Positions 52,200 through 61,153 of a DNA stretch of 64,000 bases are shown in pieces. The DNA is from JAMZMI01 sp039944535 (GTDB lineage: Bacteria > Bacteroidota > Bacteroidia > Cytophagales > Cyclobacteriaceae). The stretch lies in assembly GCA_039944535.1 (NCBI GenBank), contig JBDUYP010000009.1:124001-188000 (forward strand), read 5' to 3'. The notes beneath the pieces were generated by a model that worked only from the letters and a program-made list of their open reading frames with translations, made no database searches and was not told where the DNA came from. Position 1 is the first letter of the stretch. Each line of letters begins with the position of its first letter. A program made the translations under genes and the position numbers.

Positions 52200-53246
52200 T
52201 CAGAACTTAATTTTCTGTATTTCTTCAGGTTTGACTACCGTGATGTTGCTGCCTTCTATGGTTATGAGGCCATCTTTTTTAAATTCTGAAAGCACACGGA
52301 TCACAGACTCTGTTGCCGTGCCCACCATACTGGCCAGATCATTTCTACTCACCATGATCCGTGAGTTGCCGTGGTTCGCTTCCAGTAGTCTAATTAGGTT
52401 GTGGGCCGTTCTTTTTCGCAGTGTATCATACGCCAGTGCTATCAATTCCTGTTCCTTATCTATGATGTCTTTGGATAGCATTTTGATAAACTGAGACGCC
52501 ACATCGCGGTTTTGGAATACCAGATTTTGAAAATCCAGTCTTGGGATTAGTACCAACTCAGATGGTTCTAGTGCTTCCGCAAATTCTGTGTGGTTTATGT
52601 CTTGAATCAGTGCATGCTGGCCCAAAAACTCACCTTCGGTAAGTATTTCGTGGATAAACTGCTTGCCGTCTGGATTGATGCGAAAGGTCTTAATCTTTCC
52701 AGACTTGATGGCATAGAGGTAATGCGGAAAATCTCCTTCTTTGAAGATCGACTCTTTCTTGTCGTATGTCCTGGTTTTGCGCCCTGCCTTCAGACTATCG
52801 AGGTTTTTGTAATTGAGGGCTGCAGCCTCCAAAAAGTTCTCAACGCCTTCCTTGCGTTCGGACTGGAGTTGATCATGTTTTTTTAGCCTTCTTTCGATAG
52901 CCTCAAGCAGTTCCATTTCCTCAAAAGGCTTGGTGAGATAGTCATCAGCGCCCATGTTCATGCCCTTGCGGAAATCGGCCTTTTCTGCTTTGGCGGTAAG
53001 AAAAATGAATGGTATAGATGAAGTAGTTGGGTTTTTGGCAAGTAGGTAGAGCACCTCATACCCGTCCATCACAGGCATCATGATGTCACAGATAATAAGC
53101 TGTGGCAGCTCTTTGATCGCCAGCTTCACGCCTTCTTTGCCATTAGGTGCCTGAGAAACAGAGTAGTTGCTGAGTTCCAGCAACTCGGCAATGTTGTCTC
53201 TCATTTCATCACTATCCTCAATTACTAATATCTTCTTCTTTTCCAT
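52200..53246 (-). CDS. Response regulator fused to a Crp/Fnr-type transcription factor
   Basis: The 348-residue protein joins an N-terminal receiver domain (about 5-120; phospho-acceptor Asp54 in ICDIMMPVMDG, Lys near 106 in LTKPF) to a cyclic-nucleotide-binding-like domain (about 150-265, KKESIFKEGDFPHYLYAIKSGKIK). A Crp-type winged HTH follows (about 280-345, VSRNDLASMVGTATESVIRVLSEFKKDGLI). Phosphorylation would thus feed into a Crp-like DNA-binding module. Its start overlaps the 3' end of the histidine kinase gene by 29 bp, so the two form a coupled two-component system. Target genes are unknown. Confidence 0.92.
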   Translation of the reverse strand: MEKKKILVIEDSDEMRDNIAELLELSNYSVSQAPNGKEGVKLAIKELPQLIICDIMMPVMDGYEVLYLLAKNPTTSSIPFIFLTAKAEKADFRKGMNMGADDYLTKPFEEMELLEAIERRLKKHDQLQSERKEGVENFLEAAALNYKNLDSLKAGRKTRTYDKKESIFKEGDFPHYLYAIKSGKIKTFRINPDGKQFIHEILTEGEFLGQHALIQDINHTEFAEALEPSELVLIPRLDFQNLVFQNRDVASQFIKMLSKDIIDKEQELIALAYDTLRKRTAHNLIRLLEANHGNSRIMVSRNDLASMVGTATESVIRVLSEFKKDGLITIEGSNITVVKPEEIQKIKF

Positions 53247-54807
53247 TGGGTATAAATATGGTTATCGTTGTGCCTTTGCCTTGATCACTATCTACTTCTA
53301 TTCGCCCTTTTAGCTGGGTTAGGTATTTTTTTACTATATGTAAACCTAATCCAGTTCCCTGAATATTGAAGGCATTTTTGGCTCTAAAAAATCTCTCAAA
53401 TAGGTGCGTTTGTTCCTGTTTGGGGATACCTATTCCTTTATCTATTACTTTTATGCGCAAACCTGATTTATCCTGATTTGCGTCTATTTTGATTTCGGTG
53501 TTTTCAGGCGAGTATTTTATGGCATTGGATGTCAGGTTGATCAGGATGTTTCTGAGCAGCTTTTGGTCAGTTACAAATTCTCCCAGTTTTTTAGCCGAAA
53601 ATTTAATTTCCTGACCTTGTTTTCGAATACTGCTCAGCTCGTCGAGCGTGTTATTGACAAAAGTATCAAGACTTATTTTTTGCCAGAAGATCTCCAAAAC
53701 ACCCGAATCCAGTTTTTCGAGAGAAAGAAAATCATTAAGTATTTCTGTTAGGTTTTTTACCGATGACTGGATCCGGTTGAGATGTTTATCTCGTTTGTCT
53801 TGCTGATCGCCCCCTGTGTATTTACTTATGAGGGTAGTAGAGCTGAGGATGGTGGTGAGTGGTGTGCGAAACTCATGAGAGGCCATGGATACAAACCGTG
53901 ATTTCATTTCGCTCAACTCTCGTTCCTGAGCCAACAATTTTCTCATTTCTCTCTCGGCATTTTTGATTTCCGTTACATTCTCCTGAACAATCAGTATCTG
54001 ATCTACCAGAGTGTTTTTGTCAAATGCAATGGGTACCGCATGCACGATATATGCATCGTTTTCCGTTTCATAGTGCCAGGTGGTTTGTTCTCCGGAAAGA
54101 CACTTTTCGAGATGTTGTTTTGCTTCATCCCTCAGGCCTTTAGCTAACTTTTGAATGAACGATTCACCGATAAACTTGCTTTTGTCTTGCTCACCGATCT
54201 CGTTTCCTTCGATGAATAAAATTTCTAAGTCATTGTTTAGGATACTAACGGATCCTCCGGGAAAATTCTTAGCGATGGTTTCATAGAGCTTTTGGCTTTT
54301 TCGTACCGCCTGCTCGGCAGCCCTGCGTTCCATTACTTCCCTTTTCAGTCCTAAATTTAGATGTTCTAGCTCCTGAGTGCGCTCCTTTACCATTTCCTGA
54401 AGGTGCGAGGCGTACTGTTGAAGTTTTTCTTCGCTCTTCTTGCGTTCCGTGATGTCATTGATGAAAGCAGCCACGAAGCGGTTGTCATTCTGTTCGAAGT
54501 AACTCAAACTTATTTCCAAGGGAAATATGCCCCCATCTTTTCTCTGACCTTTCAAATCCAGCCCTATGCCCATAGGTCTGGGATTGGGGTTTTTCAAATA
54601 TTCATTTCTATGAGCCTGATGATTCTGTCTTGCTCCATCTGGCACAAGGTCTTCTATTTTCAGACCTTCCAGTGTTGATTCGTCATATCCAAACATTTTT
54701 TCAGCCATCGGGTTGGCTGAGATAATGGTCCCCTTAGTATCTGATATGATAATGCCTTCTGAGGCGGATGTGAAAACGAGTGTAAGTAAATCTAGGCCTG
54801 AGTCCAT
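53218..54807 (-). CDS. PAS-domain sensor histidine kinase (cytoplasmic)
   Basis: The 529-residue protein has no membrane segment. Domains are PAS/PAC (about 5-122, SASEGIIISDTKGTIISANP), a coiled coil (120-170), a second PAS-like domain (about 175-285), HisKA with His311 in SMASHEFRTPLTT, and HATPase_c with N box NLTSNAIKYSP, G1 DKGIGIPK and G2 GTGLGLHIVKKY. It should sense a cytoplasmic or redox cue and phosphorylate the adjacent receiver-Crp fusion protein encoded immediately downstream with a 29-bp overlap. Confidence 0.93.
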   Translation of the reverse strand: MDSGLDLLTLVFTSASEGIIISDTKGTIISANPMAEKMFGYDESTLEGLKIEDLVPDGARQNHQAHRNEYLKNPNPRPMGIGLDLKGQRKDGGIFPLEISLSYFEQNDNRFVAAFINDITERKKSEEKLQQYASHLQEMVKERTQELEHLNLGLKREVMERRAAEQAVRKSQKLYETIAKNFPGGSVSILNNDLEILFIEGNEIGEQDKSKFIGESFIQKLAKGLRDEAKQHLEKCLSGEQTTWHYETENDAYIVHAVPIAFDKNTLVDQILIVQENVTEIKNAEREMRKLLAQERELSEMKSRFVSMASHEFRTPLTTILSSTTLISKYTGGDQQDKRDKHLNRIQSSVKNLTEILNDFLSLEKLDSGVLEIFWQKISLDTFVNNTLDELSSIRKQGQEIKFSAKKLGEFVTDQKLLRNILINLTSNAIKYSPENTEIKIDANQDKSGLRIKVIDKGIGIPKQEQTHLFERFFRAKNAFNIQGTGLGLHIVKKYLTQLKGRIEVDSDQGKGTTITIFIPNGKEEDISN

Positions 54808-54924
54808 GCAACAAAGCTATTCAAATCATTTTGCGACCCATCGAAGATAATCAATTAACCAACTGATAAATGTCATGTCCATCAGATTTTGAGTTCGAGA
54901 TATTTGAGCGTGGATTTAAATAAA

Positions 54925-55341
54925 ATGGAAGGATTAAAAGGCGTATTGGTACCAACAGATTTTTCACCACCTGCATGGCAGGCAGTACTTTCTGGTATAC
55001 GTCTAGCCAAAATCAGTCGTGCGACAGTGAATTTAGTGCACATAACTACACCAAGCAGTGATAAGGTTTACTTTGAGGAATTGAAGTCCAAGCTAGAGAA
55101 TATAGCTAAAAACCTATCTGCAATTTATGGAGTGAAAGTAGAGAGTTTGGTTGTCGAGGGGCAGCCCTGGGAGGAGATAGAAAAGTTTATTGATAGTCTC
55201 GGTATAGATATGGTGGTGATGGGACTGAACGGTACAGGGGGTAATGAGATAGGTAGCTTGACGGGATACCTTATGCACCATCTGAGCTGCCCGGTAACAG
55301 TGGTTCCTGCCACTAAATCAGAGCCAGTGCTTACAACCTAG
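54925..55341 (+). CDS. Universal stress protein (UspA family)
   Basis: From ATG 54925 the 138-residue protein shows the Usp fold: VLVPTDFSPPAWQAVLSGIRLA at the N-terminus, VNLVHI, and the nucleotide-binding-type C-terminal motif VVMGLNGTGGNEIGSLTGYLMHHLSCPVTVVP. The glycine-rich GxxG(9x)G region suggests ATP binding. The frame is open up to a TTG at 54889, but the ATG gives the standard Usp start. It is divergent from the two-component genes and overlaps the EamA transporter gene by 4 bp at the 3' ends, so the kinase pair may be stress-related. Confidence 0.9.
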   Translation: MEGLKGVLVPTDFSPPAWQAVLSGIRLAKISRATVNLVHITTPSSDKVYFEELKSKLENIAKNLSAIYGVKVESLVVEGQPWEEIEKFIDSLGIDMVVMGLNGTGGNEIGSLTGYLMHHLSCPVTVVPATKSEPVLTT

Positions 55342-56183
55342 CCCTTTTTTGACTTGAGCGCTACGTTTAGTATCACACCTAGAAGAACAAGACCCATTCC
55401 CAGATAAGTCATAAAATTGAAGGTCTCGTCGAACAGGATCCATCCAAACCCCAGTGCATAGATGATCCCGACGTAATTGAGAATAGATACTTTTGATAGC
55501 TCTGCCACTTGGTAGGACTTGGTCATGAAATACTGTGCTATCTGTGTAAAAACCCCGACACCCAGAAGCACCAGCCAATCGATACCCTGAGGTTGCACCC
55601 AAACAAAACCTGACCAAACTCCTGATATAGGCAGCATTACCAACGGGAAATAAAAGATAATCACCAATGGGTGCTCGCTGGTTTTGAGCATTCGCACAAA
55701 GTTGTAAGCCAGCCCCATGAATAGGGATGTGGCTATGCCCATTACCAAATGGGTGATAGAAATCCTCGGATCAAAACCTTGTACAACTACCACACCGGCA
55801 AAACTGAGGAGAAAGAAAACCCACTGGATCGGTTTTACTTTTTCTTTCACCAAATAGATCCCCAGAATAGCAGTGAAAATAGGAGCCAGGTATTGGAGCG
55901 TGGCGGCTGTTGCCAGCGGTATCTGCTGCAGCAAACTGAAATAGGTAATCAGAGCGATGGCGCCTGTTGAGCCTCTTAGAATCAGAATGGGCTTATTGTT
56001 TCCCCACACGCTCACTTTTTGTCGTGCCAGATAATAATAACTGATTACCAATGAAATGATGGACCTAAAAAGAATAATCTCGATTGCAGGAATGTGCGGA
56101 ATGTACTTTACGCATACTTTCATCACCATGAAAACAAACGTGGCGATAAGCATGAATCTCACACCAGAGGAAGCCATCTTCAT
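55338..56183 (-). CDS. EamA/DMT-superfamily transporter
   Basis: The 281-residue protein has about ten transmembrane segments in two EamA repeats. Segments such as FRSIISLVISYYYLAR, LRGSTGAIALITYFSLLQQIPLATAATLQYLAPIFTA and ISILNYVGIIYALGFGWILFDE are typical of drug/metabolite exporters. Substrate unknown. Its start overlaps the stop of the LolD-like ATPase gene (ATGA, 4 bp), so translation is coupled. Confidence 0.88.
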   Translation of the reverse strand: MKMASSGVRFMLIATFVFMVMKVCVKYIPHIPAIEIILFRSIISLVISYYYLARQKVSVWGNNKPILILRGSTGAIALITYFSLLQQIPLATAATLQYLAPIFTAILGIYLVKEKVKPIQWVFFLLSFAGVVVVQGFDPRISITHLVMGIATSLFMGLAYNFVRMLKTSEHPLVIIFYFPLVMLPISGVWSGFVWVQPQGIDWLVLLGVGVFTQIAQYFMTKSYQVAELSKVSILNYVGIIYALGFGWILFDETFNFMTYLGMGLVLLGVILNVALKSKKG

Positions 56184-56833
56184 TGCTCTATTACCCCGTC
56201 TGCGATCACCAGTTTGCGGTCAGCCATATCTGCCAGATGTTCATTGTGCGTTACAATCACAAAGGTTTGATTGAGCTCGTTGCGGAGGTCAAAGAAGAGC
56301 TGGTGGAGTTCATCTGCATTTTTGGAGTCCAGATTACCACTTGGCTCATCTGCAAATATTATAGATGGATCGTTGATCAAGGCTCGTGCCACTGAGGTGC
56401 GTTGCTGTTCTCCACCAGAAAGCTCCGATGGTTTGTGGTCCTTTCTTGCATCAATGCTGAGCATTTTCATCAATTCCAGCGCTCTGGCTTTCACCTCACT
56501 TTCCGGCCTGCCGGAAATGAAGCCTGGTATGCAGATGTTTTCAAATGCAGTAAATTCTGGCAGCAGGTTATGAAACTGAAAGATGAATCCAATTTCTTTA
56601 TTTCTAAAAGCCGCAAGCTTGGATTGCGAAAGACCAAATACATCGGTATTGTTGATGCTCAATGTCCCCTTGTCAGGATTATCCAGCGTACCCAGAATGT
56701 GCAGAAGGGTGCTTTTTCCAGCACCGGATGAGCCCACTACGGAGACCACTTCCCCCGGTTGTATTTGCATCTCTATTCCTTTCAGGACGGGCAGGCTTCC
56801 GTACGCCTTAAAAATACCTTCTGCTTTTAGCAT
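56180..56833 (-). CDS. ABC transporter ATP-binding protein, LolD-like
   Basis: From ATG 56833 (217 residues) it is an ABC ATPase with Walker A GSSGAGKST (about 38-46), Q-loop FIFQFHNLLPEFTAFEN, signature LSGGEQQR, Walker B IIFADEP and the H-loop VTHNEHLA. The sequence is closest in style to the LolD/MacB/FtsE group that works with LolC/E-type permeases, but no permease is adjacent. The frame opens 11 codons upstream, but MLKAEGIFKAYG is the family-like start. It couples to the downstream EamA gene. Confidence 0.9.
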   Translation of the reverse strand: MLKAEGIFKAYGSLPVLKGIEMQIQPGEVVSVVGSSGAGKSTLLHILGTLDNPDKGTLSINNTDVFGLSQSKLAAFRNKEIGFIFQFHNLLPEFTAFENICIPGFISGRPESEVKARALELMKMLSIDARKDHKPSELSGGEQQRTSVARALINDPSIIFADEPSGNLDSKNADELHQLFFDLRNELNQTFVIVTHNEHLADMADRKLVIADGVIEQ

Positions 56834-56883
56834 GGCGCAAATATAGAGATAGGTTTTTTTAACCAAACCAAATCATTCAATTC

Positions 56884-56914
56884 TTGAAAAACCAACCCGT
56901 TTACGCTAGATTCG
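56884..56914 (+). promoter_or_regulatory. Possible promoter of sucC
   Basis: TTG (56884-56886) and TAGATTCG (56907-56914, one mismatch to TAnnTTTG) are spaced by 20 bp, upstream of sucC with a leader of about 60 bases. Confidence 0.35.
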
Positions 56915-56978
56915 CATCAGAAAAAATGGCTGAAATTCGTTATCTCAGCCATCAACCCAAAAATCAAATCAGACATTC

Positions 56979-58190
56979 ATGAACATCCACGAATATCAAG
57001 CTAAAGAAATCCTAAAAGGATATGGTGTAACCATTCAGGAAGGAATCGTGGCTGACACCCCTCAAAAGGCGGTTGACGCAGCAAAGGAACTAAACCAACA
57101 AACCGGGACATCATGGTACGTGATCAAAGCGCAGATTCATGCCGGAGGTAGAGGTAAAGGTAAAATCAACGAAACCGGTTCTAACGGTGTGGTTTTAGCT
57201 AAAAGTCTGGATGAGGTTGGTCCTAAGGCCGAAGCTATTTTGGGAGGTACGCTTGTGACGCATCAAACCGGTGCGGAAGGTAAAAAGGTAAACAAGGTGT
57301 TGGTAGCCCAGGATGTGTATTATCCGGGTGAAACTGAACCAAAAGAATATTACCTGTCTATTTTGTTGGACAGGGCCAAAGGATGCAATGTAATCATGGC
57401 ATCTACTGAAGGAGGAATGGACATAGAAACTGTGGCCGAAGAGACTCCTGAAAAAATAGTGAAGGAGTGGATTGATCCGGCAATCGGCCTGCAAGGATTT
57501 CAAGCCAGAAAAGTCGCTTTCGCGCTCGGCCTTGAGGGAGAAGCATTTAAGGGTATGGTGAAATTCATCTACTCACTTTATAAAGCATATTTGGCAACAG
57601 ACTCTTCGCAGTTTGAAATCAATCCTGTACTCAAGACATCTGATAATAAGATTTTGGCTGTGGATGCCAAAGTGAATCTTGATGATAATGCTTTGTACAG
57701 ACACAAAGATCTGGCCGAGTTGAGAGACCTGAGCGAAGAAGATCCTTTGGAAGTAGAAGCGGGTCAAAATGGACTTAACTATGTGAAGTTGGATGGAAAT
57801 GTGGGTTGTATGGTAAACGGAGCAGGTTTGGCTATGGCGACTATGGATATTATCAAACTATCAGGAGGAGAGCCGGCTAACTTCCTTGATGTAGGGGGAG
57901 GGGCCAATGCCCAAACAGTGGAAGCCGGGTTTAGAATCATCCTGAAAGATCCTAATGTAAAAGCAATTCTGATCAATATCTTCGGAGGAATCGTAAGATG
58001 CGATAGAGTGGCCAATGGGGTCGTTGAAGCCTATAAAAATATCGGAGAGGTTAATGTGCCGATCATTGTGAGACTTCAGGGAACCAACGCAGAGGAAGGT
58101 GCTAGAATCATTGATGAATCAGGCTTGAAAGTAGTTTCGGCTGTGGTACTAAAAGACGCAGCAGATAAAGTGAAAGAGGTTTTAGCTTAA
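56979..58190 (+). CDS. sucC: Succinyl-CoA ligase (ADP-forming) beta subunit
   Basis: The beta subunit of succinyl-CoA synthetase, which interconverts succinyl-CoA and succinate with nucleotide phosphorylation in the TCA cycle. The 403-residue protein has an ATP-grasp domain (MNIHEYQAKEILKGYGV, KAQIHAGGRGKGK, QFEINPVL) and a C-terminal ligase domain (NGAGLAMATMDIIKLSGGEPANFLDVGGGA, INIFGGIVRCDRVANGVVEA). The alpha subunit sucD is not in the window, so the subunits are encoded apart. A strong terminator follows. Confidence 0.96.
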   Translation: MNIHEYQAKEILKGYGVTIQEGIVADTPQKAVDAAKELNQQTGTSWYVIKAQIHAGGRGKGKINETGSNGVVLAKSLDEVGPKAEAILGGTLVTHQTGAEGKKVNKVLVAQDVYYPGETEPKEYYLSILLDRAKGCNVIMASTEGGMDIETVAEETPEKIVKEWIDPAIGLQGFQARKVAFALGLEGEAFKGMVKFIYSLYKAYLATDSSQFEINPVLKTSDNKILAVDAKVNLDDNALYRHKDLAELRDLSEEDPLEVEAGQNGLNYVKLDGNVGCMVNGAGLAMATMDIIKLSGGEPANFLDVGGGANAQTVEAGFRIILKDPNVKAILINIFGGIVRCDRVANGVVEAYKNIGEVNVPIIVRLQGTNAEEGARIIDESGLKVVSAVVLKDAADKVKEVLA

Positions 58191-58219
58191 AATTTCTTTT
58201 CCGTTAAAAAATAAGAATG

Positions 58220-58248
58220 AGCGCTACAGAGATGTAGCGCTTTTTTTA
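58220..58248 (+). terminator. Rho-independent terminator after sucC
   Basis: AGCGCTACA (58220-58228) and TGTAGCGCT (58233-58241) form a perfect 9-bp stem with loop GAGA, followed by a T run. Confidence 0.9.
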
Positions 58249-58415
58249 TGTCCGGGTTTCTGTTGACTACCCAAAATCGGGTATTCGTCTCAAAGAATAT
58301 TTTTATTACCTTGCAATCTTATCCATGAAAAGGATAATTAAATCTTTAATAATTGCAATTTTTTTAAATCTGTAAAAAATCCTAAAAGTAAATCTCACCC
58401 TTAAAATTATTACTA

Positions 58416-61070
58416 ATGAAAAGACTCAGTTTATTTTTATCAATCATAGCCGCCGCTATTTTGATACAATCTTGTAACCAAGACGATGAGATCAACAAGC
58501 TTGAAAAAGAAGTTGACGAACTAAAGGAAAAAGCCGATTCATTGGCCTTTTCAAATTATAGAGACTCGCTCCAATTTGTGTTGGACATGGAGGCTCTGGA
58601 GTATTCGAAATATTTAGATTCACTAAAAAGAGCTGACTCGATCACCTTTGCCGGTGGAGGTTCCTTGCCACTATCCTACAATATTTTGGTTTTTGAAGGA
58701 AGCAATACGGCTGTTGGGAATGGGCAATCAGACTTAAGAGCTGCTGGTGTCGAGGCATTTGATACCGATGTGACTGTGACCATCACACAATATGGCGAAA
58801 CACAGACTGTAACGACGACCGATGGTCTTGCGCATTTTGAAAATATTGGGCGAGGCATCATCAACGGATCTATCTCGGCCGAAGGGTACACCACTCTCGA
58901 GTTTTCCACCGAGACACTTATTTCACCTACAGAAGAACTCATGGATGATGAGGACTACATGGACTATGTAATGAACAGTTCCCTCGGTCATACATTTGCC
59001 CTGTTTGCTTTGACTGGTGACAATGTGAGCACACTCATGGGACGCGCTACTGTAGAAACGGATCTGACCAACGCAACACCAGAATTAGTGCCAACAGGAA
59101 CTACTTTCCTTGCATCCATAGATGTTGATGATAGTGGATTTCAGGATCGATATCTTACCAATTACAATAAGGTTTTATTTACCGATCACATTATATCGTT
59201 TGGCTACAGTCCGGTTTTCAAGTCGGATATAGATGCAACCGGCGATTATACTTTCTCCTTGCCTGCAAGTCCTGATGGACTTCCTATTAAGCTTGAGTAT
59301 TCTGATTTTGTTGCTGATCAGATAGCCTACATAGAAGACAATGGCGATGTGACGGAGCGTACTGCTTCTACAGTATATGGGCCAGATCATGCTGCTTCTG
59401 CAGTGCCTGCAACATCGCTAACGCCAACAGTGGTGTTTGAAGCAGGGGGAGGAGCATCAGCTACGGCTGAAGTTTCAGGAACGGGAAGCATCACAGCACT
59501 TAACTTGGTTAATGGGGGACAAAATTATCAGGGCACACCTGTAGTTTTGATTGATCCACCAGCAACCGCCGGAGGCACGCCAGCCACAGCCACAGCTACA
59601 GTAGCCAATGGCGTGGTTACCGGAATCACACTAACCGATGGAGGAAGTGGATATATAGCTAGTCCGGGAATTACCATTACAGAAGGTGATGGGGCTTTGG
59701 CTCAGGTAACATCTTTGTATCCTCTTGATATTGACAATGGAAGCAATGTTGGTGGTGGTGTTGGTACTGTCGAGTTGAACTCAGCAGGTGTTTATTGGGC
59801 CAATGGGCCGGTAACGCCTTATGTATTGTTTAATGGTATTTTGGAAGGAAGCGCTGCAGATGTTCCAGACGTTACTGTGACTATGAATGCACAAGGAAAT
59901 GTGGCGAGCGTAGAGGTTGTAAGTAATGGATATGATTACTCAGGAGCTCCTACCGTGACTTTCACTGCAGGATCAGGTGCCACAGCTGAGGTGGAGACCG
60001 TAGATGGTACAGGAGCAATTCTTACTGTTACCATTACCAATCCGGGACAGTTTTATGCGGCTGTTGAGTCCATAGATATAGTTTCTTCAGGAGGGGCTGA
60101 CGCACAGTTAACCGTTCAAATCGACAATGCTGCCAATGATTTTGGGTTAACCAACCTACAGGTAGCCAACGGGGGAACAGGATATGCTCCGGGAGATGCG
60201 ATTGTGTTTAACACAGCTTTGGTCTCTGCCGCTTCCGCCACTGCTATCTGGGAGGGCCAAAGTATTGAGAGCTATGAGATCCTTGCTTCATATGGCGGCA
60301 GTGATGCCGATCTGTATATCAATGATCCATTGGTGGTATTCAGTGCACCGGAGTATCAAGGGCCGGGAGCACGAACCGCTCAGGGTACAGCTGTTGTGGC
60401 CAATGGCCGCCTGATAGGAATAGATATCACAGACCATGGACGTGGATATTATGGTATTCCGACCATTACCATTCTTTCGGGTAGTGGAGCACTGGCTCAG
60501 TCTGAGTTTGACGAAATGAAAATCAGTGGTTTTAGCATCCTCAATCAGGGAGCTGGCTACCTTGAAGCTCCGGATGTTATGATCGTAGATCAAAGCGGGG
60601 CTGGCACAGGTGCTACGGCCACAGCTAGCCTTGTAGATGGCAGAGTAACGTCACTGAGCATTACTGATGCTGGTAGTGGGTATATTAATGTAAGCTCTAT
60701 AGAGGTGATATTCCTTGATCCGGGTACTACCTATGATGCCGTCAATAAAACTTTGATTACCAACGAAGCTGAGGCTACAATAGAGGTGACCGATGGAGTG
60801 ATTTCAGCAATTAATGTAATAGCTGGGGGAGACAATTATAAAACGACCAATGTTTTAGTAGAATCAACCAAAGGTTCCGGTTTTGTAGGAACGGTAAATG
60901 TAGCCGGCGGTAGAATAACCGGAGTGACAGTTACCGAAGGTGGTGTAGGTTATGTGAATGGAAACAACCCAGGTTCTGCACAAAGCTTTAGCGGACCGAG
61001 TTCATTCACTTCCTTGAGTGGAATTACGAGAGTACTGGACGTGAGCTACGGAACAGGCCAGGTGAGATAA
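58416..61070 (+). CDS. Large repeat-containing lipoprotein with N-terminal coiled coil
   Basis: The 884-residue protein has a lipoprotein signal (AAAILIQSC, Cys20). A charged heptad region suited to a coiled coil (about 24-75) is followed by a carboxypeptidase-regulatory-like beta domain (about 100-170, TVTTTDGLAHFENIGRG). From about residue 330 to 870 there are many degenerate beta repeats of the type ATA-V-NG-VTGI-LTDGGSGY--P-ITI-GGGA. Such glycine-rich repeats probably build an elongated beta structure on the cell surface. I recognise no enzyme or binding site. It follows sucC's terminator and is a single gene with its own terminator. Confidence 0.78.
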   Translation: MKRLSLFLSIIAAAILIQSCNQDDEINKLEKEVDELKEKADSLAFSNYRDSLQFVLDMEALEYSKYLDSLKRADSITFAGGGSLPLSYNILVFEGSNTAVGNGQSDLRAAGVEAFDTDVTVTITQYGETQTVTTTDGLAHFENIGRGIINGSISAEGYTTLEFSTETLISPTEELMDDEDYMDYVMNSSLGHTFALFALTGDNVSTLMGRATVETDLTNATPELVPTGTTFLASIDVDDSGFQDRYLTNYNKVLFTDHIISFGYSPVFKSDIDATGDYTFSLPASPDGLPIKLEYSDFVADQIAYIEDNGDVTERTASTVYGPDHAASAVPATSLTPTVVFEAGGGASATAEVSGTGSITALNLVNGGQNYQGTPVVLIDPPATAGGTPATATATVANGVVTGITLTDGGSGYIASPGITITEGDGALAQVTSLYPLDIDNGSNVGGGVGTVELNSAGVYWANGPVTPYVLFNGILEGSAADVPDVTVTMNAQGNVASVEVVSNGYDYSGAPTVTFTAGSGATAEVETVDGTGAILTVTITNPGQFYAAVESIDIVSSGGADAQLTVQIDNAANDFGLTNLQVANGGTGYAPGDAIVFNTALVSAASATAIWEGQSIESYEILASYGGSDADLYINDPLVVFSAPEYQGPGARTAQGTAVVANGRLIGIDITDHGRGYYGIPTITILSGSGALAQSEFDEMKISGFSILNQGAGYLEAPDVMIVDQSGAGTGATATASLVDGRVTSLSITDAGSGYINVSSIEVIFLDPGTTYDAVNKTLITNEAEATIEVTDGVISAINVIAGGDNYKTTNVLVESTKGSGFVGTVNVAGGRITGVTVTEGGVGYVNGNNPGSAQSFSGPSSFTSLSGITRVLDVSYGTGQVR

Positions 61071-61099
61071 TTTTCCTTATGAATCTGCTATGGAAAATG

Positions 61100-61130
61100 A
61101 AAGCCGTCCCAAAAGGGACGGCTTTTTTCT
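61100..61130 (+). terminator. Rho-independent terminator between the repeat lipoprotein and the tonB-like gene
   Basis: AAAGCCGTCCC (61100-61110) pairs perfectly with GGGACGGCTTT (61115-61125) around an AAAA loop and runs into TTTT. It lies between convergent genes and may serve both, though the T tract is better on the plus strand. Confidence 0.9.
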
Positions 61131-61153
61131 TTTATCAAACAAATAAGGTCAGT

